From Meandrina meandrites (Eukaryota; Cnidaria; Anthozoa; Scleractinia; Meandrinidae), in the NCBI GenBank assembly GCA_963693305.1, contig OY855905.1, positions 33,496,750 through 33,560,749 of the forward strand: DNA of 64,000 bases, given 5' to 3'. Shown in pieces: positions 1 to 11,388 of the stretch. The number at the start of each line of letters is the position of its first letter. Within the stretch, counting starts at the first letter, position 1. The notes beneath the pieces are model-generated. The model was not told where the DNA came from. It made no database searches and worked only from the letters and a program-made list of their open reading frames with translations. The position numbers and the translations under genes were made by a program.

Positions 1-127
1 GTATTTTTTGTTTGTTCGTTCGTTTGTCAGTTTTATTTATTTGTTTGTTTTGTCTGTTTTATGTTAAAAAGTGTCGGTGAAAAAACCTCTTTCAAACCGA
101 AGAAACAAAAAAGGGTCTTGTACGAAC

Positions 128-1900
128 CTAACACAACATGTTCCAGGAGGATCTTTGCAATCATCGTGTCGGTCACAAAATGTTCCAGGCGCCCCTCCAG
201 AAGCATCTTTCTTACAACGTCCGTAAGTGCACTGGCCATGGCAGCACTGACCATTCTGTGTGCAGGCAACATTTTCCTTTAGACAGTGAACGCACAGAAA
301 CATGTGACAGTACCTTCCTGAATAATAAAAATAAACACTGGGGTTCAGTTTACTTTCTCTTCTTCAGCAAGACTATACTTTTCAAGACGCGTGTTCTTTT
401 AGTTTTAAAGCTGCGAAGTGATTAAGACCAATCTTTGCTACATATTTCAGTTTATTTCTACTTTAACTTCAGAAGCTGAGTTTTCTTCTTTTCCTTCAGT
501 CCACGAGATTTTGTTTTTTCACACCACTAGAAAATTGGAATTGACTAGTTCTACCATGCTTGCTTAGCTTTCCGGCTGTAAACAGAATAATTACTTCTGA
601 GAAGGAAATACAAGTCCGACTGACAACAAAATTTGACATTTCAACTGGTCAAGCAGGAAATACGGCGCAGCTCACCTGGGTCACAAGGCTTGTGTGCATT
701 GCATTCTTGAGAGTAATATCCTGGCGCGAGCATGCGTGGTTGTGCTCTTGCTGCTCCGCCATTGGCAAGTGGTGACATGTCGGGCTCCATTTGCGGAAAT
801 GGCATCATTTCCTGTGTGGAAAGATGCGAATTCAATCAAAAATGTTGAAAAGGTGAAAGAGCTATTTCTTGCAATTCATTTTATTTTTCTACGTCTACCT
901 TTACTACGCCAAACGTTTCCATTGATTAGAAAACAAAATGTTTATATATTGCAAGTGGAGCTACTCTACAGTCAGGTGAATTGTCACTGGAATAGGAAAT
1001 GTAGGTTCGTTCCTCTTTGGTTTTGTGTATACAAACCTTATGCCGTCTATTAGGTTTCTCTTTCACATCCAACATAAGCTAATCTTACTGTCTACTGGGA
1101 ATCATAATGTACCGACGATCGTCCTTCACGTTTATATTTTGATTACCAAAACATAAACCAATCGGAATCAACCGTCTAAATGAAGGCAAGAATTATTGCT
1201 TTAGTCCCTGAGTCGAGATGCCTATTTGCAATTTACAGAACGTACGTTTTGATTAATGGCTGCACCTCTTCCAAAACGTTGCAAATACGTTTGTAAATGC
1301 ATTATTGCCGTTTATTGTGTTATGGCTTTGAATACAGATAAATATATACAAAGACTGTTTCCCCAAACCATAGATCAAAGAGCGCTCAAAATTATAAGTC
1401 GTGTTTCAAATGGAGACCTTTTGATGTTTGTATACACAACATGGAGTGATATCTGACGGTTTCAAGTTCTTTTCCTTAATAACTATATTATTATTATTAG
1501 ACATTAACTTGGCGCGCTTTTATTGCCCAATAGGCCTTTTTAGTTATGATTTTAACGACACCTTTTAGGTGGCCTTTAAATAATTACTGGTCCCGGTCGC
1601 TAGTTTAGTTGAACTCGTTACGAGGTAGCTTATACATGGCAATCCTACCAAATCAAAACAAGATTGATTTTGGCTGCCACTTCTCAGCAAACAAACCTTT
1701 TATGCGAATGATAACTATAAAATTTAATTTAAACTGTTTGATTCTAAACTTACCTTTTTAATCCTTACATTGGCGGCTGACCGAATATCTTTTTTCAGTC
1801 GTTGTTTCAGGGAAATACTTTTCTTGGAAGCTACCGATGGTAGCCAAACTTGACTTAGTATGGTCCCTATAAAAAACCACCAATTTGATTTCAAGTTCAT
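128..1900 (-). CDS. Dkk-A: Dickkopf-3-like secreted protein, 5' three exons (runs off left edge)
   Basis: Exons on the minus strand are 1900-1754 (ATG, 49 codons, phase 0), 811-676 (45 codons plus 1 nt) and 317-128 (ends in phase 2); the remaining exons lie beyond base 1. Exon 1 encodes a signal peptide starting MNLKSNWWFFIGTILSQVW and a basic stretch, then a clean AAG|GTAAGT donor. Exons 2 and 3 together give a complete ten-cysteine DKK_N domain running from ECNAHKPC through GRYC and QCCHGQC to YGRC, then the start of the second, colipase-like domain (GTFCD...CCVR). Dickkopf proteins are secreted; DKK1/2/4 bind LRP5/6 to block Wnt signalling, while DKK3 types are less clearly Wnt antagonists. 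Its closest relative in the window is Dkk-C, which has the same intron positions. It is divergent from Dkk-B. Exon 1 is assigned from phase, signal peptide and strand, so it is slightly less certain than exons 2 and 3. Confidence 0.85.
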
Positions 1901-3323
1901 TTTGTCCCGAAAAGGACTCTTTTAAGTCCTACTCCTCGCTGCTAGGCCCTCAAGGATCGGCCAAGTTACAGAGTGTTTATGTGGCCTGAATTATTATTTC
2001 ATTAACTGCTTCATTATTAATAGCTTTCAGTGAAACCAAGTATTCGTTTTGAGCGTCCGGAAATGATCTTCTCATCCACAAGTTGGTTCACAAACTCTAA
2101 CTTCTCATTTCCTCGAGAAAAAAGCCATAATAGCATCTCTAGACCCCAAAAAATGCATGATGTAGTTTTGCGTTTGTTTTCTCTCTGAAATCTAAACGAG
2201 TGATTTACTAAAGTTTGCGTAAACTGGTACCAGCAGTTTAGAACAATGGAAACCTCGTAAGGAGTATGTTCTTCTTTCTGAACAAGAGAAAATTTATTTA
2301 GTCACATCGATCCACACTAATGTTAAAAAGCGTTAAAATAGTTCCGTTTATTTATGATTTGAATACACGTTTGCGGGCATTGTTTTTTCATTTTGAGACT
2401 TTTATTATGAAGTTGCGAGAAGCGGGAAGTAGTTTGTTTGGTTTTTTCTCATTAGTCCTAATTTAGCCGTACAATATTCTGTGACATAATCTGTCAGAAG
2501 GATTGATAAGCGCTGTTCCAGAATGTGCCCAGTTTATAATTCTAGTCCTTCCAGTTTAATAACGCTTCCCCAGTCTCTCTCTTATAAGAAAATATTGTTA
2601 ACATAATTATTAATATAAGACGCCGAGGATGATGGGAAGGATAATCATAGTGGAAGACTGGGAGACGACTCAGACCTGTTTTTCCAATATTCCCGTAGAA
2701 ACTTCCGATTAATTGTAATGAACGAAGGCAATCAATATTTTTTTTGAAGGCAATCAATCTACTAAAGATCAGTACATACATAATTTCTTGCAAATGCTGA
2801 ATATTTGAATAAAAAACTTCCTTTCTTGTTGTCAACATTTGTTCTGCAGGCTTCTGTCACACAACCCATTTCAGCCAATGAAGGCGAAAAGAATAAACCT
2901 AATAGATTACTGGCCACATATTTATTTCACTGCCCTTGTGGGAAATTGTGTCAAGTTAGACAGGTTGGTCAAGTTAGTAACTTCGCCTTTAAAGAAGCCG
3001 TCATAGATGGCGCCGTTTGGAAAATTTAGCCTATATTTTTCAAATTCATTTTCCGAAACAGTCTGATTTGCTTTTGTTTCATTATTGTTTCTTTAAAGTG
3101 TTTTTATTACCTTTAAATCTTTTATTTCGAGGTTTTTCTCGATTTTAATGTAACTTTGTACATCACAAAACCTGCTTAGTATACCGCGACATGGCCCCTT
3201 TAACTCGATCAAAAAAGGAGTAGCTTTGATAGACCCTACAAGGCCAGGTCAAGAGAGGATGATCTCTCTTGAGACCAGTGCAAAAGATGGATAAACCGAG
3301 CAATATCTTACATTTCATTTCAT
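1901..3323. other. Divergent intergenic region, Dkk-A to Dkk-B (left part)
   Basis: This is the shared upstream region of the head-to-head genes Dkk-A and Dkk-B. Open frames here are short and lack family motifs. No clear TATA box or other promoter element could be assigned with confidence. Confidence 0.4.
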
Positions 3324-3714
3324 TTAAAGGGGCACTGTCACAAGCATAACTTCAAAAATTCAACAGCTCAAAAACATGTTTACACCATTGGGAACCTATT
3401 AACAGTGGTCAAGTTTTCTTAAAATTACTATACCTGTGTACTGAAACTAAATATAGAGTGATATCACTGTGATACCATCGGGAACCTTTGATCTCAACTT
3501 GAAAAAGTCAGCCTGACTTTTTCAAGTTCTGTACTTGTGGTTTGGAAAAATTGATTAAGACTTTTTACGGTCACCCTCGTCGTTAAACAATTTGCTAGAT
3601 ATCCTTCCCTTTTCGTTCTAGGAGCATTTCCTGCATGTTTGAAAGTAATTAGTCGTAATTTTGGTGGCGTTTTACTAATAAAGGCCAAAAATGTCCGTGA
3701 CAGTGCCCCTTTAA
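3324..3714. mobile_element. TTAA-bounded inverted-repeat element (MITE-like)
   Basis: The left end reads TTAAAGGGGCACTGTCAC and the right end is its reverse complement, GTGACAGTGCCCCTTTAA. Both ends start or finish at TTAA, the target duplication made by piggyBac-type transposons. No coding capacity is visible. A perfect palindrome built on TTGAAAAAGTCAG lies inside near 3499-3526. It sits about 320 bp upstream of the Dkk-B start codon. Confidence 0.7.
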
Positions 3715-4034
3715 CGTGAGCTAGTTTAGGCTACACGGTTGACAGCTTGCTGTTGGGCTCCACGGTATCCAGGCCTTGGTGAACAACTGGTAGCCTTAAA
3801 AATCCAAAATTTGACACATGGGTCAAAGATATCTTCCCGGACTCTTCCCGTGCTTGGCTTTTATTTTTGACATAATTCAGTATTGACAGAGCCTGTACAT
3901 ATATTTCATAGCAGACTTGACTTGATCTTCGGTGCTGCCAACTGGTTCAAGTGCTATAATTTAAAGCAATAAATTATTTATTTGTTAAACTCAGATACAA
4001 AGGACGTTTGCTTTGGTTACGAGAATGAATTAAA

Positions 4035-6109
4035 ATGTTTTTAAAAATTATTTTTTCCATAGAACTCTTCTTCGGGGTTTCAGCTTTCAGTGGAACGAAA
4101 AACAGAACCAGTCCAACTGGACAAGAACTTGTAGATACATCAGGAAATAAACGGGTAAGATACTTAAACTTATTGTTCATTCTAGTAGCTTTGTATACGC
4201 GCTCTTCGAATGATCCTGAGAGAAACAGATCTAGGTTGTTATAAAGCTTACAGAAGACAATCTCAATGTTTTAGCTTTAAATTTGTTGTTAGCACTCATG
4301 TATCAGCGGGAAAAGTCCAAAACCCGGTGAATCACTTAACGTTGAAGCTGGTACCGACATGAAGAGTAAACTTTATAGTTGGTCGATTTCCTTGCCATAT
4401 CCAAAACGCGGCTGAAGTAAAGCTTTGCTCATCAAAAAGTAAATTACTAGGCAAACACCTTTAACTTAAGTTGAACGCCAATTGATATATCGCACTCTTT
4501 GGGCAAATGTTCGCTTGCGTTCATTTCTGCCGCTTTCAGCGGTAATATTATTTCATAAGAAAATAATCCAAGGCCATTAATACACGAGTACACATAGAGT
4601 ATAACAAGTGAAAAGCCATCACGGATGAAGAATTTGTTCTTCTTTTTTTACTGTAGCAATTTATTTCCAACATGCATATGTCTCCATGGCAATACCGCGC
4701 TTTGGTCGAGGCAGGGACCGAGGAATGTAATGTCAACAAAGATTGTCCAGCCGGGAGATTTTGTGATGTTCATACATGTAGGGCGTGTTTGCATCCTGGA
4801 GCGTCCTGTCATTACATTGGTGAGAAGAGAGTAAATCGCGTATTTTTTTATCCTAAGTTCACAGAATATTGATAGTGATACGTTCTAATGATCAGTATGT
4901 TTGGTTGGTTGGTTGGTTGGTTGGTTGGTCGATCGGTCGGTCGGTCGGTCGGTCGCTTGGTTGGTTGGTGGGACAGACGGACGGTCGGTCGGTTGGTCTG
5001 TTTCGTCGAACCGTTTGGTTGATCGTTCGGTCTTTCGATCGGCGGGTTTCAAATTTGAACTCTTTAATTTTCATTTCCAAATGTTGCACCAATTACCCAA
5101 GTTCCCCCAAGGTAAATGACGAATCGGATGTTATAACAGCCTATTCACCGACATGTTTTTTGAAATTAAAGGAACTTGCTGCGAGGGATACGTCTGTCAA
5201 TACGGCCACTGTACCAAGGGAGTAGAGCAAGGAGAGCCCGGTACGTACTGTGATAGGACTTCGGACTGCCTCGGCAAGGAATCGTGTTGCGTTCGGGAAA
5301 TTTCCGTCAATCCACATACATCTGTATGCAAGCCATTGCTAAATGAGTTTGAGTCGTGTGGTCCAATCAATCTATTTCATCACGTTTATGAAGGTGGGAT
5401 GGTGGAACCCGATTGTGGGCCATGTAAAGTTGGGCTTCAGTGTAAGAATGTTGGGTAAGTTTGTTTTGATTGTTTCTTTGTTTTGTTGCTTTAATGTTGT
5501 GTTATATTTTTGACAAGAAATCCTTTCCTCCAGCCTGCACATTTAACATTAATGAAGCATGTGCAGTTTTAAAAACGTGTACTAGCATGACTTTCCTGTC
5601 GGAGCAAATCTGACTCCCCGATGAAAATCAAACCATGACCTTTGGCACCTGTCAGATGCTCTAATCACTGCATTACAGGGAGACTCGTGGCGAGCTAGGC
5701 CGTTATGCGTTTGTATCTGACACGCATCATGCACACTACTTGATTCGACAATGTCGAAAAACGTCCGGTGTGGATATAGAGAAGATATACATTTATTTGT
5801 TAGTTTGTTTGCAAATTGCTATTCGATCTTCCTTGGAATACAAATAAAAGGCAAATCTCTATGGAATGTGATTAAACATATTATTCTTTATTTCAATTAA
5901 TATTGTGAGAACGTTGACACTATAACAAATTGAAACAATTTTGTAATTCAGTGACTGTTTATCTAGAGAAGACAGCATTTGGATATATAGACAATTCTCG
6001 TGGTGACTAAAATAGTGCCACTTAACCGTAATTAAGTTAAGTTCTTTATCTTCTTTGTTGCAGAACAAAAGGCCTCCATTTTATTTGCCTTAAGGAAGAT
6101 GAAGACTGA
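4035..6109 (+). CDS. Dkk-B: Dickkopf-3-like secreted protein, complete, 203 aa
   Basis: Four coding exons: 4035-4154, 4657-4819, 5172-5454 and 6064-6109. Phases are 0, 1 and 2, and the total of 612 nt is 203 codons plus TGA. Exon 1 gives a short signal peptide (MFLKIIFSIELFFGVSAFSG) and ends CGG|GTAAGA. Exons 2 and 3 give a ten-cysteine DKK_N domain from CNVNKDCPAGRFC to VCQYGHC; its phase-1 intron falls inside the domain, before TCC. Exon 3 continues without a break through GTYCDRTSDC, CCVRE and CGPCKVGLQC, the colipase-like second domain. The last exon supplies the final cysteine (FICLKEDED, stop). Both domains have ten cysteines, as in typical Dickkopfs. It is transcribed away from Dkk-A and towards Dkk-C. 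Unlike A and C it has no intron after CCVR. Confidence 0.93.
4898..5045. repeat. Tetranucleotide array (GGTT)n/(GGTC)n in Dkk-B intron 2
   Basis: Runs of GGTT pass into GGTC and then degenerate variants across about 150 bp between Dkk-B exons 2 and 3. Open frames on both strands here encode only W/G/V/R/S periodic peptides or their complement and are not genes. Confidence 0.85.
5610..5700 (-). repeat. tRNA-like SINE fragment in Dkk-B intron 3
   Basis: Read on the minus strand the segment contains GATTAGAGCATCTGACAGG and then GGTTTGATTTTCATCGGGGA. These resemble the A- and B-box halves of a tRNA-derived SINE, where the consensus B box is GGTTCGATTCCC. Several expected stem pairs are degraded, so this is a relic and not a tRNA gene. 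Confidence 0.45.
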
Positions 6110-6139
6110 TGCTTTCTAGATCTACAGAGGGTTGATTAA

Positions 6140-6145
6140 AATAAA
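6140..6145 (+). promoter_or_regulatory. Candidate polyadenylation signal AATAAA of Dkk-B
   Basis: AATAAA lies about 31 bp after the Dkk-B stop codon at 6107-6109. Its position is plausible, but no transcript evidence is available. Confidence 0.5.
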
Positions 6146-6986
6146 TTTTCCTAAGGTCTTGAAAGACTAGAGAGATAGATGTGCAGAGCTATTAAGCACT
6201 CGATAACCAAGTCAAGCTAGCGAGAGCTTGGGAACTATCGTTCACTACGCATTCTTTTCTGGAAAAAAAACACTGACCACTGACTCGATAGTTGTCAACA
6301 ACTAAACCAATCATTTCCACACATGGGCAAAACAGTCAAAAACATAGTTCTCGACATAGTAAGAACGATAATCAAGAAAATTATGTATAAAACGTATGAT
6401 AATTTTAAAAAGGGGGGTCTTGAAAACAATAAAAGCAATAAAAGCCTGAAAAAACTAATTAGTTACAAATTGAGTCAGACTGTATATTGTCCTGTATATC
6501 GTCTCAGTTCCTTGTCAAGATTTTCCGCAAGGGACGAATGAACAGCAAGTGAAAAGTTTCAGAACCAGAGTAAACCCCATTTTCAAAATTACGAAAAAAT
6601 ACCTCTATTACAGTTCAAAAGTGTATGATAAAGTTATCATAAGAATTAAAGTAAAAACACAGAAACAGAACTCGTTGTGTTACACATGATAACATTATAG
6701 AAACTTTAATATGAAAGCCATATTGAGCATCCTCGATCGAAAACGTTATGTCTTGAAAGGTTGGTGTACGTTTGACTCGTGCAGCAAATAGCGTTGTACC
6801 TCTTGTTTGTTTCCCACAACATAAGAGAATTTTGTCAGAAATTATCATCTTCTTGCCCGTGCAAATATTACCTTTTACCGGCGTCTGTTAATGCAAGCGC
6901 AAACAAATTGCCGAAGCGCTAGCAATAAATTTAAAATTTAAACTATAAGCGTTAGGTTTTACAGCAAAGCACTAAGATCACCCTTT
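6146..6986. other. Tail-to-tail spacer between Dkk-B and Dkk-C
   Basis: AT-rich sequence between the 3' ends of two convergent genes. Open frames at 6323-6541 (plus) and 6615-6848 (minus) show no family motif and are probably chance. Nothing else could be supported. Confidence 0.4.
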
Positions 6987-9900
6987 CTACTTAGGCAAAC
7001 AAATTTCGTGAACGTCGAATGTCCTGCAAATGAAAAAAAGAAATGTTAAGTTAAACAAGAATAAGAAACTGGAACGACAAGATAAACTGATCGTAAAGAG
7101 CTTGCTTAGTAAGGCTATGATTTTGTTATCTTTAACAAAGTACAATTTTTTCCATAACAATAAGTAGCTGTGAACTTATAAATTAATCGGTATCTCTTTT
7201 TACTAGCTCCTCGCGCATGAACTAAATCGAAGTACCACGAGAAAGGAAGCTTTGGATGACTTGTAAGCCTGCCGTATGATAAATAGCCTTTCGGAATCTT
7301 GTATATACCCCTTTACAATATCAGATCTATTTTAGAAAAATAATTATAGTCCAACTCACCCAACCGTCTTGCAAACAAGCCCAGCCTTACATGGTCCGCA
7401 AACCTCTTCAACACCTCCCACGTAGACATTTTGAGAGCGGTTCACACAAGTGAAGCTCTCGCCCAAAGTAGGCTGACAAATGGATAAGTTGCGGTTCACA
7501 GATGGTTCCCTGGAAAACAAACAAAAAATAAAACAAGTGAGCATACTGATATTCACTTTTAATTCCTCCTTTACTGATTTTTTCGTAACAGCATACACCA
7601 TTTTTTTTAATTAAATCCAAATTTTGAAATGCCGGGTTTTAAAAATATCGAATTAATAGATTAGTAATGGAACTTGAGCCTAAGGTCTTTCAACTCCTCC
7701 CTGTTGCTGGCCAGTTATTACACTGGGGTCTCACCGCCCCAAAGTAGGCTATCGGTACGAGATTGGAGTGAAATGTGACAATCCAATGCATAAGCACTAG
7801 GTTTGAAAAGTGGTACTCGCACTACGATCTCAAAGTCACTAATAAGCCCATGACGAGGACAAACGGTACGTGCGATCAAGCCTGTAGTAGTGCACAGGCA
7901 AACCAGTATTAGTAGGCTTCAAACAATCCCTAGTCCCTAGCCTCAATTTGGGGCGCTCAGTTTAGGAGCAGGGAGACGAGAAAAGGGAGCATCCCATACT
8001 CTTTGATCTCCATGAGCTGACAGAAGGGTGGGCGTGGTCGGGGGTGTTTAGGAAGTCCGTAGCTCTAGTTATATCGCGCATTTTACAGTGAGAGTATCGT
8101 CGACATATCTGCAGTAAAGGGGAGACAGCGCTAGCGTTTTTTCCAATGATGACATAAACACGTTAACTAGCAATAGCCCAAGGGGGAGCCCATAGCCACT
8201 CCGTCGATTTTTTCATACAGGGCACCGTTAAACTCGTTGTTGTTGTTGTTTTCTTTTCTTTTTCTTTCTTTTTCATTTACGATTTCTAAATTCGGACGAG
8301 ACCCTGTCAGTATCACACATGATTACCCGCCATTCGCAACATCATCTGCGTGTTTGTAATCTTACAGAAGACGCACCACCGCCAGTGAAAAGACCTGTAT
8401 CTAAGTGACTGTATCATAATCATCTTGACCTTTGACTACGGCCTCCGTGATGAAATCTCACGACGCGATGGCGCGTTTGCTTTCAGTGAGTTAGCTCTGA
8501 AATTGATTCAAAAATTGGCAAAATGCGCCCCGTGTTAAAGGAAAAAAACGCTTTGTTTTGTTTTGTTGTTTTTGTTTGTTTGTTTGTTTCCAACTAATCG
8601 ATGTCAAGAGCAAATCCAATTATGACTCACCGCGCATTTTTAATGCTTCTATTTCTGATCGATGCAGTTGCGTTATTTACGTTTGACGTGATTGGCCAGC
8701 CCTCATTTAAGCTTCGGTTTACTAGAGCCAGATAAAAAGGAAAAACACCAAGACGCCATTTATTATCACATACCTAACACAACAGCTATCGCCAATGCAA
8801 TCTCCCTTACTATCGCAGAATGTTCCGGGGTCTCCCGGAGCAGAACTTCCCTTGCAACGTCCATACGAACACTGACCACGGCAGCATTGTCCTTTCTTAG
8901 TACATGCGACATCTTCGGCAAAGCATTCAACGCAGAGGAACATGTCACAGTACCTTCCTGTAAGTACAGATCAAAGGCTCGTTGAGCATCTCGCGTAACA
9001 GAGCTCTTGTATGTTTTTTCGAGATACCTGAATTTACTCGGCGTTGAGGTCCCATACAACCCTAATATTTTCACTCTTTCGAAATAATCAAAATAACGAT
9101 TCTTTGCGAGACCAGTGAATTTAGGTGTCTTTCCTGCCACGGACGGATTTAACTCAAGGAATTATAATGAACATTCTAAAATTAACTGTTGACCAATAAA
9201 TGTAATTACATGTTGACAAACAGCAACATTCGGCGAGAGATCGGGTAAGCCGAATACCGGAGACTTTTACAGAGAGGAGTCAAATGCGATCACAAAATTA
9301 CCACACTTAGATAAGGGCTTCCTATGTTCATTGTTGTTCACTAACTAGATATGACTAAGTAAGAAGAAAGTCTTGAGACAATCGGTTCATCATCTTCTAG
9401 ACTGTTCACAGTCCCCTATTTTTCCGTGAAGTCGTAGACGGCGATCGTTGAGTTCGGGACTTCACGGAAAATAGGGGACTGTGAACAGTCTAACCATCTT
9501 CTTGTTTGTATACAGCTATTTCGAGAAACGTTGTCGGAAAAAAGTGCAACAGAAGATCGAAATGTGGTATGGGTGAATACCAATGAGATATAACGACAAG
9601 ATAAACGCGAATTTGCACGTTTTCTTTCACTTCAAAATGTGGAAACAAGGTACGTTCAGCCACGCTGAATTTTAGAAGAATTTTCCTAGTTCACATGCGA
9701 CAGTAAAAGTAAAGCTACAGATAAAGGCCTCCCGAGAGGAAGAACAAATTCTCCGCATGCAAAATACCAACTTTTACATTTCCACTAGGCCAATATGCAA
9801 AATTCCGGTGAATACCCACACCACCTTCGGTCTTGTCGCGTGCACTTTGTTGTTGTTGTTTTTTTTTCCGACAACCTTTCTCGAAATAGCTGCATATTCT

Positions 9901-10076
9901 AAAGCACGATCTCTTGATACATGTCGACTCATTCAACTAGTAATTCTAAATTCTTTTAAATGTTATGCGTAAATCGACAATGAAAGAAATGCATCCGTGA
10001 AAACAATATTTCAACCAACCAGAAGGGCAAGGCTGGTGTGCGTTGCACTGCTGCTGGTAGTTGCCGTTAAATAGGG
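6987..10076 (-). CDS. Dkk-C: Dickkopf-3-like secreted protein, first exon not found
   Basis: Minus-strand exons: about 10053/10076-10020, 8957-8774, 7509-7360 and 7023-6987 (TAG stop). The first of these encodes GNYQQQCNAHQPCPSG and ends in phase 1. The next gives GRYC to YGRC and then GTFCD...CCVR (phase 2), the next EPSVNRNLSIC to CGPCKAGLVC (phase 2), and the last TFDVHEICLPK. All donor and acceptor phases join, and both cysteine domains are complete at ten cysteines. Intron positions match Dkk-A, its nearest relative here. No signal-peptide exon was found between 10.08 and 13.05 kb. The start of the 10-kb exon is ambiguous: acceptor at 10077 or 10054, of which only the second keeps the phase 0 seen in its relatives. 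A fold-back element begins about 20 bp upstream and may have damaged or displaced the 5' end. The gene may therefore be incomplete. Confidence 0.8.
8066..8237 (-). pseudogene. Reverse-transcriptase relic in Dkk-C intron (YVDD motif)
   Basis: On the minus strand the segment encodes IDGVAMGSPLG and, after a frameshift, VNVFMSSLEKTL and then CRYVDDTLTV. These are consecutive palm motifs of a retroelement reverse transcriptase; the run from GVAMGSPLG to YVDD resembles Penelope-like or non-LTR elements. The frameshift and an internal stop show it is dead. It lies in the intron between Dkk-C exons 8957-8774 and 7509-7360. Confidence 0.7.
9399..9491. mobile_element. Palindromic element, 93 bp
   Basis: AGACTGTTCACAGTCCCC and the adjoining bases form an arm of about 34 bp. 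It is repeated in reverse complement at the other end, with an unpaired centre of about 24 bp. CATCTTCT flanks the left end directly (9391-9398) and recurs three bases beyond the right end (9495-9502), a possible imperfect target duplication. No coding capacity. Confidence 0.65.
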
Positions 10077-10093
10077 CTTTAACGGAAGTCAGC

Positions 10094-10626
10094 AGAGTAT
10101 GAAGTGAGAGATTCAATCCCCCGTATAGGCCTTATTCCAAAGGTAATTTCCCTTAAGTTATTTTTAGACATAGTACCCAGTTCACCTGCGGATGTTAACG
10201 TGCGGTGCGTGGATGTTCTCGCGTGTTTTTGAGAGACGATCAGAAACGCAATGGCAGGGAATGTTGTGTGAAAGTAGCTTGTGTTCATTTTGTCGACGAA
10301 CTGAAATACAAAAACATTCCCATAAAATGACCTGAAGGCTAGAGGGATACGAGGGTCAAACAGAACTATAAGAAGAAGTGGTAGCACTAACCGAACTTAC
10401 CTTGAACTGTCGGGATCGAGTTTGAGTTTTATTAGTTCCAGTTCTGTTTAGTTAGACTTTTATAATACAAATAGCGTTTTCCTTTTCTTACACTTTTCTT
10501 TATAATACAAATAAGCCAACATTACAACCTACATTCAATGCAATTCACCACGTTCAAATATAAAATAACTTGTTACCTTTGGAATAAGGCCTATATGGGG
10601 GATAAACTCTCTCACTTCATACTCTC
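10094..10626. mobile_element. Fold-back element next to Dkk-C upstream exon
   Basis: The arm at 10094-10145 (AGAGTATGAAGTGAGAG... to GGAATAAGGC context) is repeated in inverted orientation at 10573-10626 with a few mismatches. The 430-bp interior is AT-rich and shows no transposase. It begins within about 20 bp of the most upstream exon recognised for Dkk-C. Confidence 0.6.
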
Positions 10627-11328
10627 TAGCGGAAGTATAATACCCTTTTATGAACATATGATATTTATTTGTCCTGCAATAAAGTCACAGTTTGATTGAA
10701 AATGAACTAATTTTGATTGAAGGCAAATATAATACCTGCAATATTGTTAAATCGAGTCCTGAATCTTGCGAGGTAGCCTAAATAGCACTCCAGTTAGCCT
10801 ACTGTCAGCTAAGGTAGTTAGCGGTATAGTCTTCATTATATTGGGTTTAGGGATTTCTGGTTCGCGTAGCTAACCTAGCTCGCATGGTCCGCATGATTCG
10901 CTTACAGGTTAAACTGAGAAGGGTAGCTCTTATTTGTAGGTATAAAGATACTAATGAATACCAGGAATCCTCTATTGACTAAAAAATTATATCTTAATCG
11001 CGCGCAGTGAAGGTACTATTTTTATCTTCCCATGTGAAGATATTGGTATCGTCACGGTGACTAACGTGATTAGCCAATGATAAGAGCGCTTCCCGTTCTG
11101 GCTCGAGGACGTTGCTCCTGTGCGCTCACTCGTGAAAGTTCAGCTATTTTCTCTATCAAGTATTAAGCATACGAGTAAATCTTCTTTCAAATTGCCAATT
11201 CGTTCCGAAATGGTACGCTTTGAATCCATCAGCGCTAGAACCATACTCCGCAACTTTGTTTTAGCAACATCGTCGGTAGTTAGTATGAACATTTTGTTAC
11301 CACTGCAGGTAAACAATGTAAGCACAGT

Positions 11329-11388
11329 GCAATGCAAATAGTCCCTTCTTTGTGTTTTTAAACACAAAGAAGGGACTATTTGCATTGC
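11329..11388. repeat. Perfect hairpin, 29-bp arms
   Basis: GCAATGCAAATAGTCCCTTC continues to GTGTTT, followed after two bases by the exact reverse complement, ending in GCATTGC. A 60-bp palindrome of this perfection looks like a recent mini fold-back insertion or a terminatorless hairpin. No target duplication is obvious. Confidence 0.75.

Noticed and set aside
4869..5225. Open frames on both strands over the GGTT/GGTC array
   Set aside because: The peptide is a translation of a tetranucleotide repeat and the region is the intron between two well-supported Dkk-B exons.
5617..5692. Possible tRNA gene on the minus strand
   Set aside because: Box A and B resemblance only; arms do not pair well and the B box is degraded, so it is called a SINE fragment.
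10079..10387. Minus frame starting with a hydrophobic MLPLLLIVLF-like stretch, considered as the missing Dkk-C signal peptide
   Set aside because: The first codon is GTG, no ATG precedes it, and the frame crosses the fold-back element; no donor in phase 0 joins it to the next exon.
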